Of a DNA stretch of 64,000 bases, positions 47,901 to 59,844 are shown in pieces. This stretch comes from Gymnopilus junonius (taxonomy: Eukaryota > Basidiomycota > Agaricomycetes > Agaricales > Galerinaceae), in NCBI GenBank assembly GCA_015501075.1, contig JADNYJ010000001.1, positions 930,001-994,000 of the forward strand, read 5' to 3'. Under the pieces are notes generated by a model. That model did not search any database. It saw only the letters and a program-made list of their open reading frames with translations, and was not told the origin of the DNA. The position numbers were made by a program, and so were the translations under genes. How positions within the stretch are numbered: position 1 is the first letter of the stretch; every line of letters begins with the position of its first letter.

Positions 47901-48085
47901 TCGGTCCATGCAGGTGGTTTGTCTTCGTTCTCTGAGGAAGAAGGCTCAAAGGGTGACGGTTCTGGGGCCCAGTCCGGGGAGCCACAGTCAATTAGGATCT
48001 TAACATCGTCAATTTGAAGCAGATACGAGAGGGGAGTTGTCCTCGATGAACGCGCCGCCCCCGACAACGGCGTAAAAGTGATCAT
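44965..48085 (-). CDS. CFT2: CPSF100 / Cft2, cleavage and polyadenylation factor subunit 2
   Basis: Non-catalytic partner of the CPSF73 nuclease in pre-mRNA 3' processing. The ATG at 48085 gives MITFTPLSGAARSSRTTPLS. The metallo-beta-lactamase domain follows: LLQIDDVKILIDCGSPDW, VLLSHGDLAHCGLYPYAYSR, where the HxHxDH metal motif is degenerate (HGDLAH), as expected for CPSF100. Then ITPFNAGHTLGGTIWKI, YAVDMNHMKERHLDG and the beta-CASP part with LLPCDSSTRILELLVLLDQHW. The next block is PKLILAVPASLSHGPSRHLF and LTGRSEEGTLGRALFDKW. An acidic, low-complexity insert (DESDSESDSDAEEDE) separates it from the C-terminal domain (RRVDEYGETIDVGLWLRKGK, YVRGLVTAHPTSTIPTLEP). Seven or so introns, no frame break. 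Stop at 44965. Confidence 0.95.
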
Positions 48086-48250
48086 TGCTTCTTCCCACCA
48101 GGTCAATTAAGAACCGACTATAGATTGGTGTTTGCTCAGGCCAGTGTAGCCAAACATCAAAGAACTTGGGTCTGACGATGGCTGACGTCACAGTCCAACT
48201 TGCTCCTTCCATGATCGACAGCGGGGGACAGGAGATGGTCGACCCCCACT
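48086..48250. promoter_or_regulatory. Divergent promoter interval, CFT2 / esterase
   Basis: 165 bases between divergent start codons. Called on spacing and orientation only. Confidence 0.45.
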
Positions 48251-51200
48251 ATGCCTGTTACTACCACCGCCGCTGCGGTTCGCATAACTCCAGGTCTTTC
48301 TGCCTCCTCTTTATCTTATATGTATTCTAATTTCTGCCTCCTACTTAGTCGCCATCAAGACTTTCCTACTCCATAGCAAACGCAAAGTCAAACGAATAAA
48401 GGATTCGCGCAAGACTGACGAAGCTCATGATGACCTCTTGTTTGATGAGTAAGTTGACTTGTAAGCCATCTTTGAAATCGATGAATATATTTTGCAGAGC
48501 ATTTCACATTGTCAAAGGCGTGTGCATGTGCAAGCATTGAACCAGACATGGATTTTACTTATAGTTCTTCAACAGCTTTCATCGATTTCGGCACCAAGAA
48601 TACGGTAGAATCGCTCCAGGCCTTGTATGATAATCAACTCCCTCTTTTTCTTTCAAGGCCCTTATATTTCCCTCTAGCACCAATACTCATGTCCCTGCTC
48701 CATATTGGGCATGCGTCTGCCCAGTTACTATTCCCTTTTTGAGCTGTAACAATGCTGCAGATGCTCTTATAGAATGGTTTGGTCCAGAGGAGCTCAAGCT
48801 GGTTGTAGGCGGAGAACGCTGGTGGCAAGTCCGCGGCTTGAGTGGTGTTGACGCTGAATGGATGGCTGAGGAAGAGCACCTTGACTCTGCACCAAAATCT
48901 GATAGCGGGAAGAAAATCGGCGCCTCCGAGGCAAATATTAAGCGCATGGAAAAATTGGATACAGTCATGGTACTTCTATTCCTTTAGTATTTTCCGAATT
49001 ATTGAACAACCACTGCCCAGCTTTATGTTCACGGAGGTAGGAAGATGTCTTTCTCTGTGTTTGCCATTCTCAGATAACAGTCTAGGCGCATATTTTTGGG
49101 GCTCTATCAGTGAGAAATACGTTACTGGCGTTCTATGGTCACTCACCAACTAGTTTCAGATACTCATCGCTATCAGATCCTGCATTATGGTACGGTTTGA
49201 ATTCCCACTTGTCAAAATCTAAAGGGATTAAGATATGGCTCAGCACACAAGTTCGAAGGCAGAGCTTTTGCTGTTAACTACAGGTTAGTCCTCAACCTTT
49301 GGCGTTGTATCCTGCCAACTTTGCATCTTATAGAAAGGCGCCGCAATATCCGTGGCCATGTCCCCTTCAAGATGTCCTTGCTGCCTGTGGGTTCTCAGAC
49401 ATGACACCTTCCGTGTATTTTTTTCTTATTCTTTGTCAAGATCTCTACCTCATTCGACCTCCACCTGGAGCACACCACAAGGCAATTCCCCCTTCCAAAA
49501 TCGTCCTGGCAGGTGATTCAGCAGGAGGTGGCCTCTGTTTGACGGTTTTGACTATTCTGAGAGACTTGGGCCTTCCTATGACAGCGGGCGCTGTGCTCAT
49601 CAGCCCATGGGTGGACCTCACACACAGCTTTCCAAGTGTTATGCAAAATATCACAACTGTAAGTGTGCTCCATTGTCTCATCAACCTTGATCTCAAAGCG
49701 CGTTATGTTAAGGACATAATACCGAAATATGGGTTTATCAATAAACACTCGACGCTGTGGCCTGTACCCACTATGCCTGACGCAGGCGATCGCATTATAG
49801 ACGCTGTAACGAATGAACCTCCCAAACCTGGCGATGCTGATACTTTGAAGCCATCGCTCGAGCGGCTCGGACGACCTGAAGGCGAAGTATACGGCCCGGG
49901 GGAGCCCGCCAAGACTCAGCAAGAAATGCTAGAAGACAGCGGGTCCTCCAACCCAACTAAAAGTGGCACTTCTGGTGACACTGTTTCTTCTAACTCTATT
50001 CCAACGAACGAGGAGGCCATGAAAGAAGGCATCCAAGAGGATATCGATCAGTGGGAACCTAAACCTCCTAAAGTTCTAAGGTCAAATCCCGATTCCATAC
50101 CCCTGGAACTTCGTTCTCAGATCCAAATGTACGCGGCTACAGAGTATGTGTAATCCCCAGTCAGCTCACGAATTGTGCTTACTGTAATTATTTAGGCATC
50201 TCACCCATCCACTCGTTTCCCCCATTCTTCAAGGTTCATTAGGCAATCTTCCTCCTTTGTACATCATAGGTGGCGATGGAGAAGCCCTACGCGACGAAAT
50301 TGTATATCTAGCTCATAAAGCCGCCAATCCGTCTGAGTACCCTACCAGAAAGGGTGTGCTTTGGGAAGCACGGCGCCAGAAAGAGAATGTGGAGAAATTC
50401 ACCAAACCCACTAGGGTGTGCCCTCTTCTCCTTCAGACTGCCTATTATTCTTATGCACCCACGAAGGTTCATCTACAGATTTTCGATGGTTTGTTGTTCT
50501 TATGGTTCATTGTTCTTGCATTGTCCAATTTGCTACAACTGTTTGACATAGGGATGTGCCATGTGTTGACGGTATTCACATTCACAAGAAGTGTTAGTGG
50601 AGACCCTTTATCTCATTGAGCTCGACTTACATTGTGTGGTAGGCCAAATACGCATACAAATCAATAGCAGCATTTGTGCAGCATGTAACGCAACATGACG
50701 CAGACTATCTCGAACTCCATCCATTTCCCGAATCAGAACAAGTAGCGGAATTGCAGAAGCAGAAACGTGCGCGAAAGGCAGAGATACATACCAAGGAGGG
50801 TTTGGAAAGCAACCGCCATTACCATTCTGAACCGGTTCAAGATACTCTCCACCAAACAAAACTCGATGTTCAACAAGTTACCCATAGACCTGATACCCAT
50901 CTAGCCTTGGAAAACGAGGAAATTGCTGAAGATCGCTCTCAGTTTTCGGCTGACCTTCCTTATATAAGGGTATGTCTATAAACCCCATGACTATGCCCTG
51001 AGTTACAGCCCTTTTTATGACATTCAGAGCCGATTTTTAATTCGGGAGCGCGTCGATGTAAATGGGAACACTAGGGCAATGGAGCCTAAAGAGCAACTAC
51101 AAGCTCTGCAACTCAAGCCATCGGAGATCGGGGTTCTTAAGGAGGCTCCTGCACTCCGTTGGGAGGAAGGACAGAAGAAATGGGATAAACGCTATGCAAG

Positions 51201-51875
51201 AAGTGCAAAGCGAGTACATAAACAGAAGGCCCATTATGCGGCCAAAGCAGAGAAGCTGGTCCGACACGCGTTGGAACAAGGGCTCATACACAAACCAGAA
51301 GGACGACGAGAGGAGGTGGACCATTCCCTTTCACGGACGACGACGCCATTGAGGCGTAAGTCCCTGGGCGAAATCGAACAGGATCGGCGATGGGGCCCTC
51401 TTGACCTGGACGACGAACGGCCGCCTGCTACGGCCATTGCAGGTAGACGTGACACTGTGCGTTCGATACAACTTGAACATAGGAACTGCTTTCTAATTCA
51501 TTTATTCATAGCCTGAAGCTGTAGCTCTTCTCAAGAAGACTATATATCACACTGCACCCAAGACTCATCTTACGGTACCAAAGTTGAAGACAAGTGATGC
51601 AATGGCAGCAGCGTTCGATCCGAACGATGACCCCATCAACCCACCTACACAATCTGCTTCGGAGCAACAGGTAAAGGGACAGCTCGTTTCTCTCCACGGA
51701 CTGAAGATGTGGGATAAACTTTTGAGGCAAGTACCTTTCTGCGATGCCGTACAGTTGGCATACTTAATATGCAAAATCAACGAGTAGATATTTCGGCAAG
51801 AAAAGTGCTACGAAGGTGGTCGAGGGGATAAGTGCGACGGTGGAAATGGCTGGGTTGAAATCAAACAGCATGTGA
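48251..51875 (+). CDS. Long hormone-sensitive-lipase-like esterase (alpha/beta hydrolase fold-3)
   Basis: The ATG at 48251 gives [20 protein letters not shown]. About 15 introns join in frame, one probably with a GC donor (48518-48575). The N-terminal 150 residues include [21 protein letters not shown] and [10 protein letters not shown]. The catalytic domain is of the HSL family: YVHGGAYFWGS (HGG oxyanion motif), [38 protein letters not shown] (GDSAGG nucleophile), [18 protein letters not shown] loop of about 120 disordered residues follows, then [37 protein letters not shown] and [14 protein letters not shown], with the expected catalytic Asp (GDGE) and His (CHV). Unusually, a C-terminal extension of more than 300 residues follows, rich in Lys and Glu ([20 protein letters not shown]), ending near [11 protein letters not shown]. 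Total about 960 residues. Lipid or steryl ester substrate is inferred. Confidence 0.88.
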
Positions 51876-52133
51876 ATTCTTATATTACAGAACTGTGTGT
51901 GCTATAGAATAAAGAGCTTTCAAGGGCGGCAACGCACAGACCAGTGAAAATGTGACAGGAGTAGCGTGGGAAACAGAGAGTTGTATAATTCTGCATCGTG
52001 GCGGGTGTCTTTTGTCCTGTTCTGCCATCGCAGTATCCCGTCTCACTTCTTCTGTAAGTCTATTTCTACGTGTAATCTGTGTACCCCGCCTCTGATATCC
52101 CTGTATCCCCAAAGTCCTCGTCTTCTTTTCAGT

Positions 52134-53881
52134 ATGCGTGAAGTCATCTCCGTGCACGTTGGTCAGGCTGGTGTCCAGATTGGTAATGCCTGCTGTAAGT
52201 TTTTTCTTGTCATTTGCATACTACAATTTGCATGTCTTTTGTTGGCGCGCGGAACACCAATTGAAAACGCGTTGTTCTGCGGCATGCAGTTTGGATATGC
52301 AATATATCCCAAAGTGGCGCCATGCTGATCCGATTATCTTAGGGGAGCTGTATACCGTCGAGCACGGTCTCAGCGTGAGTTGCAACGTGTTCAGGATATT
52401 GCATTTGTCTCATACTTCACGTAGCCTGACGGCCGTCTGATGGAGGGCTCGCCTTCTGTCAACGATGGTGGCTTCAGCACTTTCTTCTCCGAAACGTCCT
52501 CTGGCAAACACGTGCCCCGTTCGTTGTACATCGATCTCGAGCCCAATGTCATCGACGAGGTCAGGAACGGTCCCTACAGGAGTCTCTTCCACCCCGAGAC
52601 TCTCGTTACTGGAAAGGAAGATGCTGCCAGCAACTGTACATATGTTTTAGTTTTTCACTATGTCATCAGCACGCTTAAAGTTTTTGACCGTAGATGCCCG
52701 CGGTCACTACACCATTGGAAAGGAGCAGATTGACGTCGTGATGGACAAGGTTCGCCGCCTTGCCGACAACTGTTCAGGTCTTCAAGGCTTCTTTGTCTTC
52801 CACTCGTTCGGTGGCGGAACTGGTTCCGGTTTCGGTGCCCTCATCCTTGAACGCCTTTCCACCGACTATGGCAAGAAGTCTAAGTTGGAGTTCAGCGTTT
52901 ATCCTGCACCTACTTTGGCCAACTCTGTCGTTGAGCCTTACAACTCCGTGCTCACCACCCACACCACTCTTGAGCACTCTGACTGCTCCTTCATGGTATG
53001 CTCCGTTAAGAAAACAATGAAATGAAATCCTGATGATAGTCCAGGTTGATAACGAAGCCATTTACGACATCTGCAAGAAGAACCTTGGCATCACCTCGCC
53101 CAGTCTGACCAACTTGAACAGATTGATTGCCCAGGTCGTTTCATCAATCACCGCTTCATTGCGTTTTGATGGATCCCTGAACGTCGATTTGAACGAGTTC
53201 CAAACCAACTTGGTTCCGTGAGTGTAGTTCAGTCTACCATTATGTTTTTACTTAAATCCTGCCTAGCTTCCCCCGTATTCACTTCCCTCTTGCTACCTTT
53301 GCCCCCATCATCTCAGCAGAAAAAGCCCACCATGAGCAGAACTCTGTTGCTGACATGACCTTCTCGTGCTTCGAGACTGGTAACCAGATGGTCAAGTGCG
53401 ATCCTAGGGAAGGCAAATACAGTAAGTTTGAGAGCATTCTCTTATGTTTTACGATAATTGATCGTGCATTCTAGTGGCCTGTGCTCTTCTGTACCGTGGT
53501 GATGTCGTCCCCAAGGATGTCAATGCTGCTGTTTCCATCATCAAGACGAAGCGTACCATCCAATTCGTCGACTGGTGTCCCACTGGTTTCAAACTCGGTA
53601 TCTGCAATGAGCCTCCTGCCCATGTCCCTGGTGGCGACCTCGCTAAGGTTTCTCGCAGCATGTGTATGTTGTCCAACACCACCGCTATCTCCAGTGCTTG
53701 GAGTCGTCTTGACCACAAGTTCGACCTGCTCTACTCCAAGCGTGCCTTCGTCCACTGGTATGTCGGTGAGGGTATGGAGGAAGGTGAATTCTCTGAAGCT
53801 CGTGAAGATCTCGCTGCCCTTGAGAAGGATTACGAGGAAGTTGGCATCGACTCTGCTGACGTTGAGGAGGCCGAGTACTAA
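52134..53881 (+). CDS. Alpha-tubulin, second copy, intact
   Basis: The ATG at 52134 gives [20 protein letters not shown]. An intron splits the Trp codon at the same place as in the first copy, and a second falls inside GLS|PDGR in both. Reading frame is intact: [67 protein letters not shown] (GTP-binding loop), [59 protein letters not shown] and [17 protein letters not shown], ending in Tyr. About 450 residues. It differs from the first copy at many positions, so the duplication is old. Basidiomycetes usually have two or more alpha-tubulins; their unequal expression is known for some species but not visible here. Confidence 0.96.
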
Positions 53882-54155
53882 ATGTCAATAGTTCTGTCGT
53901 TTGTCTTGTTATCTGCTTTCTTTTTGGTGTTAGCACGTTTATAATTCTTTCTCTATAAAATTCTCTCTTACGATCCTCTACGTATACCTTCACGTCTGTC
54001 CATTATACACCCCGGAATTACACCATTGTCGCTTTCCGTTTGCACCTAATTAATTTGGAATTCCTTGGATGCTATTGCAAGAAACACTAGTCTAAGATAT
54101 TTCACATTAGAATACTAAACTTCCATAAAAGGGTTCCATAAAACATTCGCCCAGT
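53882..54155. other. Convergent 3' flanks
   Basis: 274 bases between the stops of alpha-tubulin 2 and glutaminyl-tRNA synthetase; AT-rich, no gene. Confidence 0.6.
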
Positions 54156-56937
54156 CTATGACTTTCCAGCATCCTCCTTCAGGCTGACAATCCTATTCAA
54201 GACGATGTAATCTCCTTGGGTTCGACCAGTAGCTTCTGATCCCTCTTGCAATACAGCAATGCGTGAATCCTTATCGAGAGCAAAGTATCCAACACGCAAA
54301 CCCTGGAAGCGAACACATTCATTGCCGATCAGCTGTTCGCTGGTGGCATGTGGAGTATCGTCATCCCTGCTTGCTTCGGTTGCAAAACTTTCTTTGGCTG
54401 CTTTCTCTGTCCTCGTCTTGGCTTCCCTGCGGGTATCTGACAATGAACGCTTGGCAAGAGACCAGAAACCAACCTCTATTATTGCTGTCTTGACGACTTC
54501 CAGGCTGTTAGGCGCAATGTCGGATCTGAAGTCACTTGGAACCTTTTCACTCTTGAACAGCGGGTAGAAGATTCTCGTCTCGTCCGCCCTGACGGGACTT
54601 CCAGAGGTGGCATGTTCTGCCACCCATTGGATGTATGCCTTGGGCTTCTTGGCCGGGCCTTCGTTTTCTAATTTGCAAATGAGCTCTACTACTTCTCCTG
54701 TGGCAGGATCAGTCTTGAAAGAGGTGCATGTAATTGGGTAAGGTGCTTGGAACAGGCCAACCGTTTTTCCTGGAGCCAGGCGGAAGTAGTCTTTTGAATC
54801 TTCTTTCCTAAAATCGTCCGCTTCGATGTAGATTGTCCGGGTGAAAGGTATTGTTGAGGTACCGAGCTCAGGTACCTTGGGGTGTAAGGGCTTCTCTACC
54901 ATCAAGCAGTAGTCCTCCGGTAGATTTTTAATTGTCACTTTTAATGGTCTCATCACCATCAAGAGACGAGGAGCACTATTCTCCAGATATTGTCTGACAG
55001 TTTGTTCGAAGCGAGCTATTTCAATGTTGGAGGCTGCTGTCGAAACTCCGAGTGTACTGACAAAGGAAAGGATGGCACCTGGTGGGACACCTCGTCGTCG
55101 CAAAGCAATGAGCGTGTAGAGACGAGGATCATCCCATCCAGAGACATAACCCTCTTCGACCAAGGCCAGTATTTTCCGTTTTGACATGATGCTGCCCTCC
55201 AAACTGAGGCGGCCGTATTCAGATTGCCTGGGTTTGTAAACTTCTAAAGCATCGCAAAGCCAGTCGTAGGATTGACGTGAAGCAATAAATTCGGTGGTGC
55301 AAAGTGAATGCCTAGTGAAAAAAATGAAAAAAAAATTTTTTTTGCACTTCGAACATCGCCAAAAGACTTACGAGATGTTCTCCATGCTATCGACCAAGCA
55401 ATGAGTGAAATCGTACGTCGGATAGATTTTCCATTTATCGTGGGTCCGGTGATGAGGCGTCTCTAAGACTCGGTAAGCAGTTAAGTCCCACATTTGAGGA
55501 TTGGGATCATTGAGGTCTTGCTTCATACGAAGATTGGCTTCCTTCGGTTTATACTTGCCGTTCTTCATGTTTTCAAACTCTGTCAAGGATTCTTCGATTG
55601 GACGATTCCGGTGTATGCAAGGCCTTGGTTGGCCGCGCTTCTCTCCCCTGTCAACCTTGATTTCCTCCTCTACGCAAAGACACAGCGATGAGATCAACTT
55701 CCTACAAGAATAAGGAGGCAACTTACGAGTGCAATGGCAGACATAAGCTTTGTCGCGCTTGATCAGTTCAACCGCTAATTCATAGAGCTCCGTGAAGTAG
55801 TCGCTTGAATACGTGATCTTCCATGGCTCGAAGCCAAGCCAGCGAACCATTTCCAAAATACTCTCAAAATAGCGTGCTTCCTCCTTTTCAGGGTTGGTAT
55901 CATCATACCTCAGATAAGTCTTTCCGCCGTGGTGTGCAGCATAGCCGAAATTGACGAAGATGGCCTTTGAATGGCCAATGTGGAGGTATCCATTGGGTTC
56001 CGGAGGAAAACGCGTCCAGACCTGACCGCCTGTTGCTTTCAAGTGAGCTTCACGCAGCTGGAGATGAATTTGTGGATTTTCTCCGGGTTTGTGGAGTTGT
56101 CCCAAGAAACCTTCTTCAAAGACTGATTTCCTGGGCGGTGCAGCTGGGGCGGCTGTCGTAGGGGCGTCATCCTTCTTGGCCTTGGTATCCTGGACAGACA
56201 GACTGTAAGTAATGCATCATAAAGAGGTTTTTGGACCAACCTTAGCCTTTGGTTTAGCAGCTTCCTTAGGACCAAACTTGTCTAAGAACATTTTATCAAC
56301 AGTTGTCTTCACCTCAAGAGGGCTCGCCCATCGGAGCTCTGGAGTATTCTTCAGGGCACTGATAACGGGCCCAAGGCTTGCCCAGCCAGCGATGTTATTT
56401 GAGGTGACATAACCTTCAACATGGCGATAGAGTTCCTCTGGGCTCATAGTAAAGCCTATAGATGAGATTCAATAAGAAAGCTTTGCAGGCGTATTCTTTG
56501 CACGTACCAACACCGCACTGCTTATTGAACTCCGCCTCATCAACGGGCAATTTATGAGACTCGACGTATTTCAGAGCAGCTGTACCAATGAAAGTCAATC
56601 GCGACAGTTGATCGAGCATCAAAAAAGAGAACACACCTGTGATTTGATCAACAGTTTTCAATCTCGACTTCACAATCGCTTTGAGGACGTAGTCCCGCTC
56701 GCCTGACCCAATAGTCCTAGCTTTCGAAAGCTGAACGGCCAGATTGGCAACAAGGGTCGCTTGTTTTTCATCCAAGCCAGTTACAGAATCCTTGTTGTTT
56801 TCGATGATCTCTTTGAGAATTGCTGCGTTCTTTGGTGCTTTGATCGCTTCCAACGATTTTGCCTTGGTCAAGCCGATTGATTGAAAAACTGTCACGAGAG
56901 GATCCGTGACCTCGTCGGTCTTTGCTGCCTTAGACAT
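54156..56937 (-). CDS. GLN4: Glutaminyl-tRNA synthetase, cytosolic
   Basis: Class I aminoacyl-tRNA synthetase that charges tRNA-Gln. The ATG at 56937 gives [18 protein letters not shown]. The eukaryotic N-terminal appended domain ([47 protein letters not shown]) is present and links by a Lys/Ala/Pro-rich segment to the catalytic core: [20 protein letters not shown] (HIGH motif), [67 protein letters not shown], the KMSKS-type loop [26 protein letters not shown], and the anticodon-binding beta-barrels to [14 protein letters not shown] at 54156. Six introns, no frame break. A (T)n/(A)n run at about 55317-55340 lies inside an intron. Full length, about 830 residues. Confidence 0.97.
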
Positions 56938-57241
56938 CGTGATGGCTGTTGCAAAGCTTTCTGGATTGGCACGATGGGTCGAAATCGAATGAAGTTATAT
57001 CGTGGTAATTGGAGGCAACTGAAAGATGAAGGATGCAATTTCTATCTTTGTACATTTTATCTATGTTGGGCTTTGACTCATCCAGAGATAAGATAACGTC
57101 GTGACTTGATCTTTTGGGCAGGTCATCATGGCAAAACTCTGGTTCTTTACATTACAGAGATACATTCTGATCAGGTTATCAACGGTTTGGAAAAAATATA
57201 AGGAGAAAGTGGCGTCAACGACGAAGTATAAGCGACAAATT

Positions 57242-59653
57242 CTACGCCAGATCAGTTCCAAATGGCGCTGCTGCGTTACTCTGGGATCCAGATGAGGAGA
57301 AAAGAAGATTCTGTTGTGAAACAGTTCGTTGCAGGATTGGATCAAGGTGTGGAACATTTAAATTGTGGTGTACACCTGAGCTACGTCCGACACCAGGCGA
57401 CGGCTGGGAGTAGTAGTACCTGTCGGTCATAAAGTCCCTCTCACTCTGCGCGATGCGGTCTAGAAGGTCACGGAAGTTTCTCCCTTCGTGACGACCATCA
57501 CCTAGATAAGAGTCTGTGCTGCGACGAGATGACGGAACGTCATAGGTACGAACAGATGGGAGGTCAAGTGATGCTAAGGAATCGGAAAGTGCATCAAGTA
57601 GCACTCGGACATCACGATTATTGCGCGCGTCGGATTGACTTGGGCGTTGGTGGTCTCTACTACCCTGGTAAATGCGACCAGGAACTCTTGGTACCTTTTC
57701 CGAAAGGGCGTCAAGAAGGGCACGAATACGCTCGTGATTATCATCGCTAGGACTTGGCTGGGATGGTGTTCGCGAATGACGGTGATGGTGCGTCCTAACA
57801 TCCCAAGTAAATGTGTCCGAACGACCTCCATTCGGAATTGCAAAGCCTGGGCTGAAAAGTAACTTGTCGAGCTGTTTCCGAAGAGTCTCTATTTCGGCCA
57901 CGAGCACGCTTTCGAAGGTCGGTTTCTTCCCATCAATACCGGCAAAGGTTACAAGAGAAGATACACTGGAAGGATCGTCAAACTTAGTTTATTGAAAGTA
58001 AAAATAGAACGTACAAGGCTTCCTTCAGATATGCGAAGCTGAATTTGTCCGTTGACTCGGCTACTTTGATAACCAGCTGGTCAGGGAACTCAATGTCTTT
58101 GTTGGGTGCCAATTTCTGCTGCCAGTATAGCGCGTATAATCGACGTTCTGATTCATCCGGATCGCCGAAGTAACTGGGTGCCGGAAGTCAGTTCTGAATC
58201 GGGATTGTTTTCGCAATATATCTTACTATTTTCTATCAAAGCGACTCGGCCGAGTGCTGAGGCCAGGATCCAACCGATCAAAATGATTGGTAGTGCCAAT
58301 AATCAGCAACCCATCGTTCCCTTCTAGGCCATCTAACTGGTTTAAGAAAAAGGAACGATTCCTGTCGTTAATTAAGCTGTCCAAATCTTCGAGGATGATG
58401 ACGCAGGGAGCCAGTTGACGAGCTTTGTCAAATACTGTGGCCATCGCACCCTCTTCACCCATATAACCTGAATACCTGTTTTAAGCATTGTCCTTTGACA
58501 TTAAAATCGAATGACATACTCTGGAATGACTTGACATAAAGTGGTGCAAAGCCCTTCTCGCCGCAGGTCTTCATGATAGTCTTGAGACTGATTGTCTTCC
58601 CATTTCCTGTTCAGCAATAAGTCGTCTGGGTCATACAATGCATGGAACAAACAAAATTACCAGGTGGACCGTGCATGATCAGACCACGCTGAAAGATACT
58701 TCAGACATTGAAGCATAATCAAATATGATAATCTACCTTCCAAGGAATACCGAGCTCCTTGTAGACGGATTTAGATGAAAAGAAACCATATACATCCTTC
58801 TGCAGAGCTTTCTTAAACTCGTCTTTGAGGATCACATCTTTCCAATCTGCTTTCTGAACTTCAACCCAAAGGCCATGGTCTTTCTGCCAGAAGCCTTGGT
58901 TGAAAACCCAAATTTCCTCGTGTATAGCATTGGACCATGTACCGGAAGCAAGGAGGTAGAGACGTGAAACTTCCTCCGGTCCTTCATGTAGAATAAAGTA
59001 TTGACTCGTAGTACCAAAGCCTGATGGGTGCTGTAAAATAAGAATGTGAATGCCAACCCTATCAAGCCAATCATAGAGGGAACGAACCGAAATCGAATAG
59101 ATGAGATACTCGAATTGCTAGGAAAGCATGATAATTAATCCATATGTGAAGAAAAATGGGACTACTTACTTTCCATGTCACTTTAAAGGCACCATATTGG
59201 ACAGAATCGACAAGTACGCCTGGAACTGTGCCCAGGCTGCGGGCCAGCGGGATGAATACCAGATTAGTGACCAGCGTAGATGTCTCCACTGGAGTTACAG
59301 AGGCACCAGGGAATCCGAGGATACTCATGCCCCGTCCCTGTGTCAATACCAACGAATGGTTGGGATACAGGCGACGTAAAGCCTCAGCACTAACAAGCAC
59401 GCCATCAGAAACAATAGAGATCGAAATGACTGGTGCAACCAGACCCAGTGACAGCCGGTATTGCCATCTTAGCAGAGGCTAGGATGTTTGCTGTTTAGTA
59501 CATGCGTCCACAGTAAATGAGGGCATCCTTACATTGTTCAACCCATTGAGCATAGAAATCCTTCGCGTCTTTACGGACGCCCTGTACGGGCTCCTCCGAG
59601 TCTTGGTCAAGGAATACATTCACGAACTCGTCTGCTTCGTTGATGCTAGCCAT
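57242..59653 (-). CDS. AAA ATPase, BCS1-like core, basidiomycete type
   Basis: The ATG at 59653 gives MASINEADEFVNVFLDQDSE. Exon 1 (to the intron near 59533) does not join cleanly in phase to the next region, LVSAEALRRLYPNHSLVL, GASVTPVETSTLVTNLVFIP, so a splice or a base error is unresolved there. From about 59160 on the frame is clear: SGTWSNAIHEEIWVFNQGFW, WVEVQKADWKDVILKDEF, MHGPPGNGKTISLKTIMKTC (Walker A), ARQLAPCVIILEDLDSLIND (Walker B), LLIIGTTNHFDRLDPGLSTR (sensor, arginine finger), then DKFSFAYLKEALVSSL. The C-terminal 200 residues are His/Ser/Pro-rich and likely disordered. The ATPase core resembles mitochondrial Bcs1, but the N-terminal part does not; location and partner are unknown. 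Stop at 57242. Divergent with the Swc4 gene. Confidence 0.85.
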
Positions 59654-59844
59654 TGGATGATTGAGCAGGTAGAGGTTACGTGGAACTGTTGCTTTTGTTC
59701 AAAGCGCAGTCAGATATAGAGTTCTATGCTGAGAGGTACCCATGGTAAGAATGTGATCGGCCATCTATCCCCACAACGGCAACTTTTAATTGACAGTGTG
59801 CATTAATATCTGCACGTGATCAATTTCCTCTTTCTTGAACCCTC
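59654..59844. promoter_or_regulatory. Divergent promoter interval, AAA ATPase / SWC4
   Basis: 191 bases between divergent start codons; call by spacing and orientation. Confidence 0.45.

Noticed and set aside
55317..55341. A-rich/T-rich run as a frame break in glutaminyl-tRNA synthetase
   Set aside because: It lies inside an intron between MENIS and HSLCTTEF and does not touch coding sequence.
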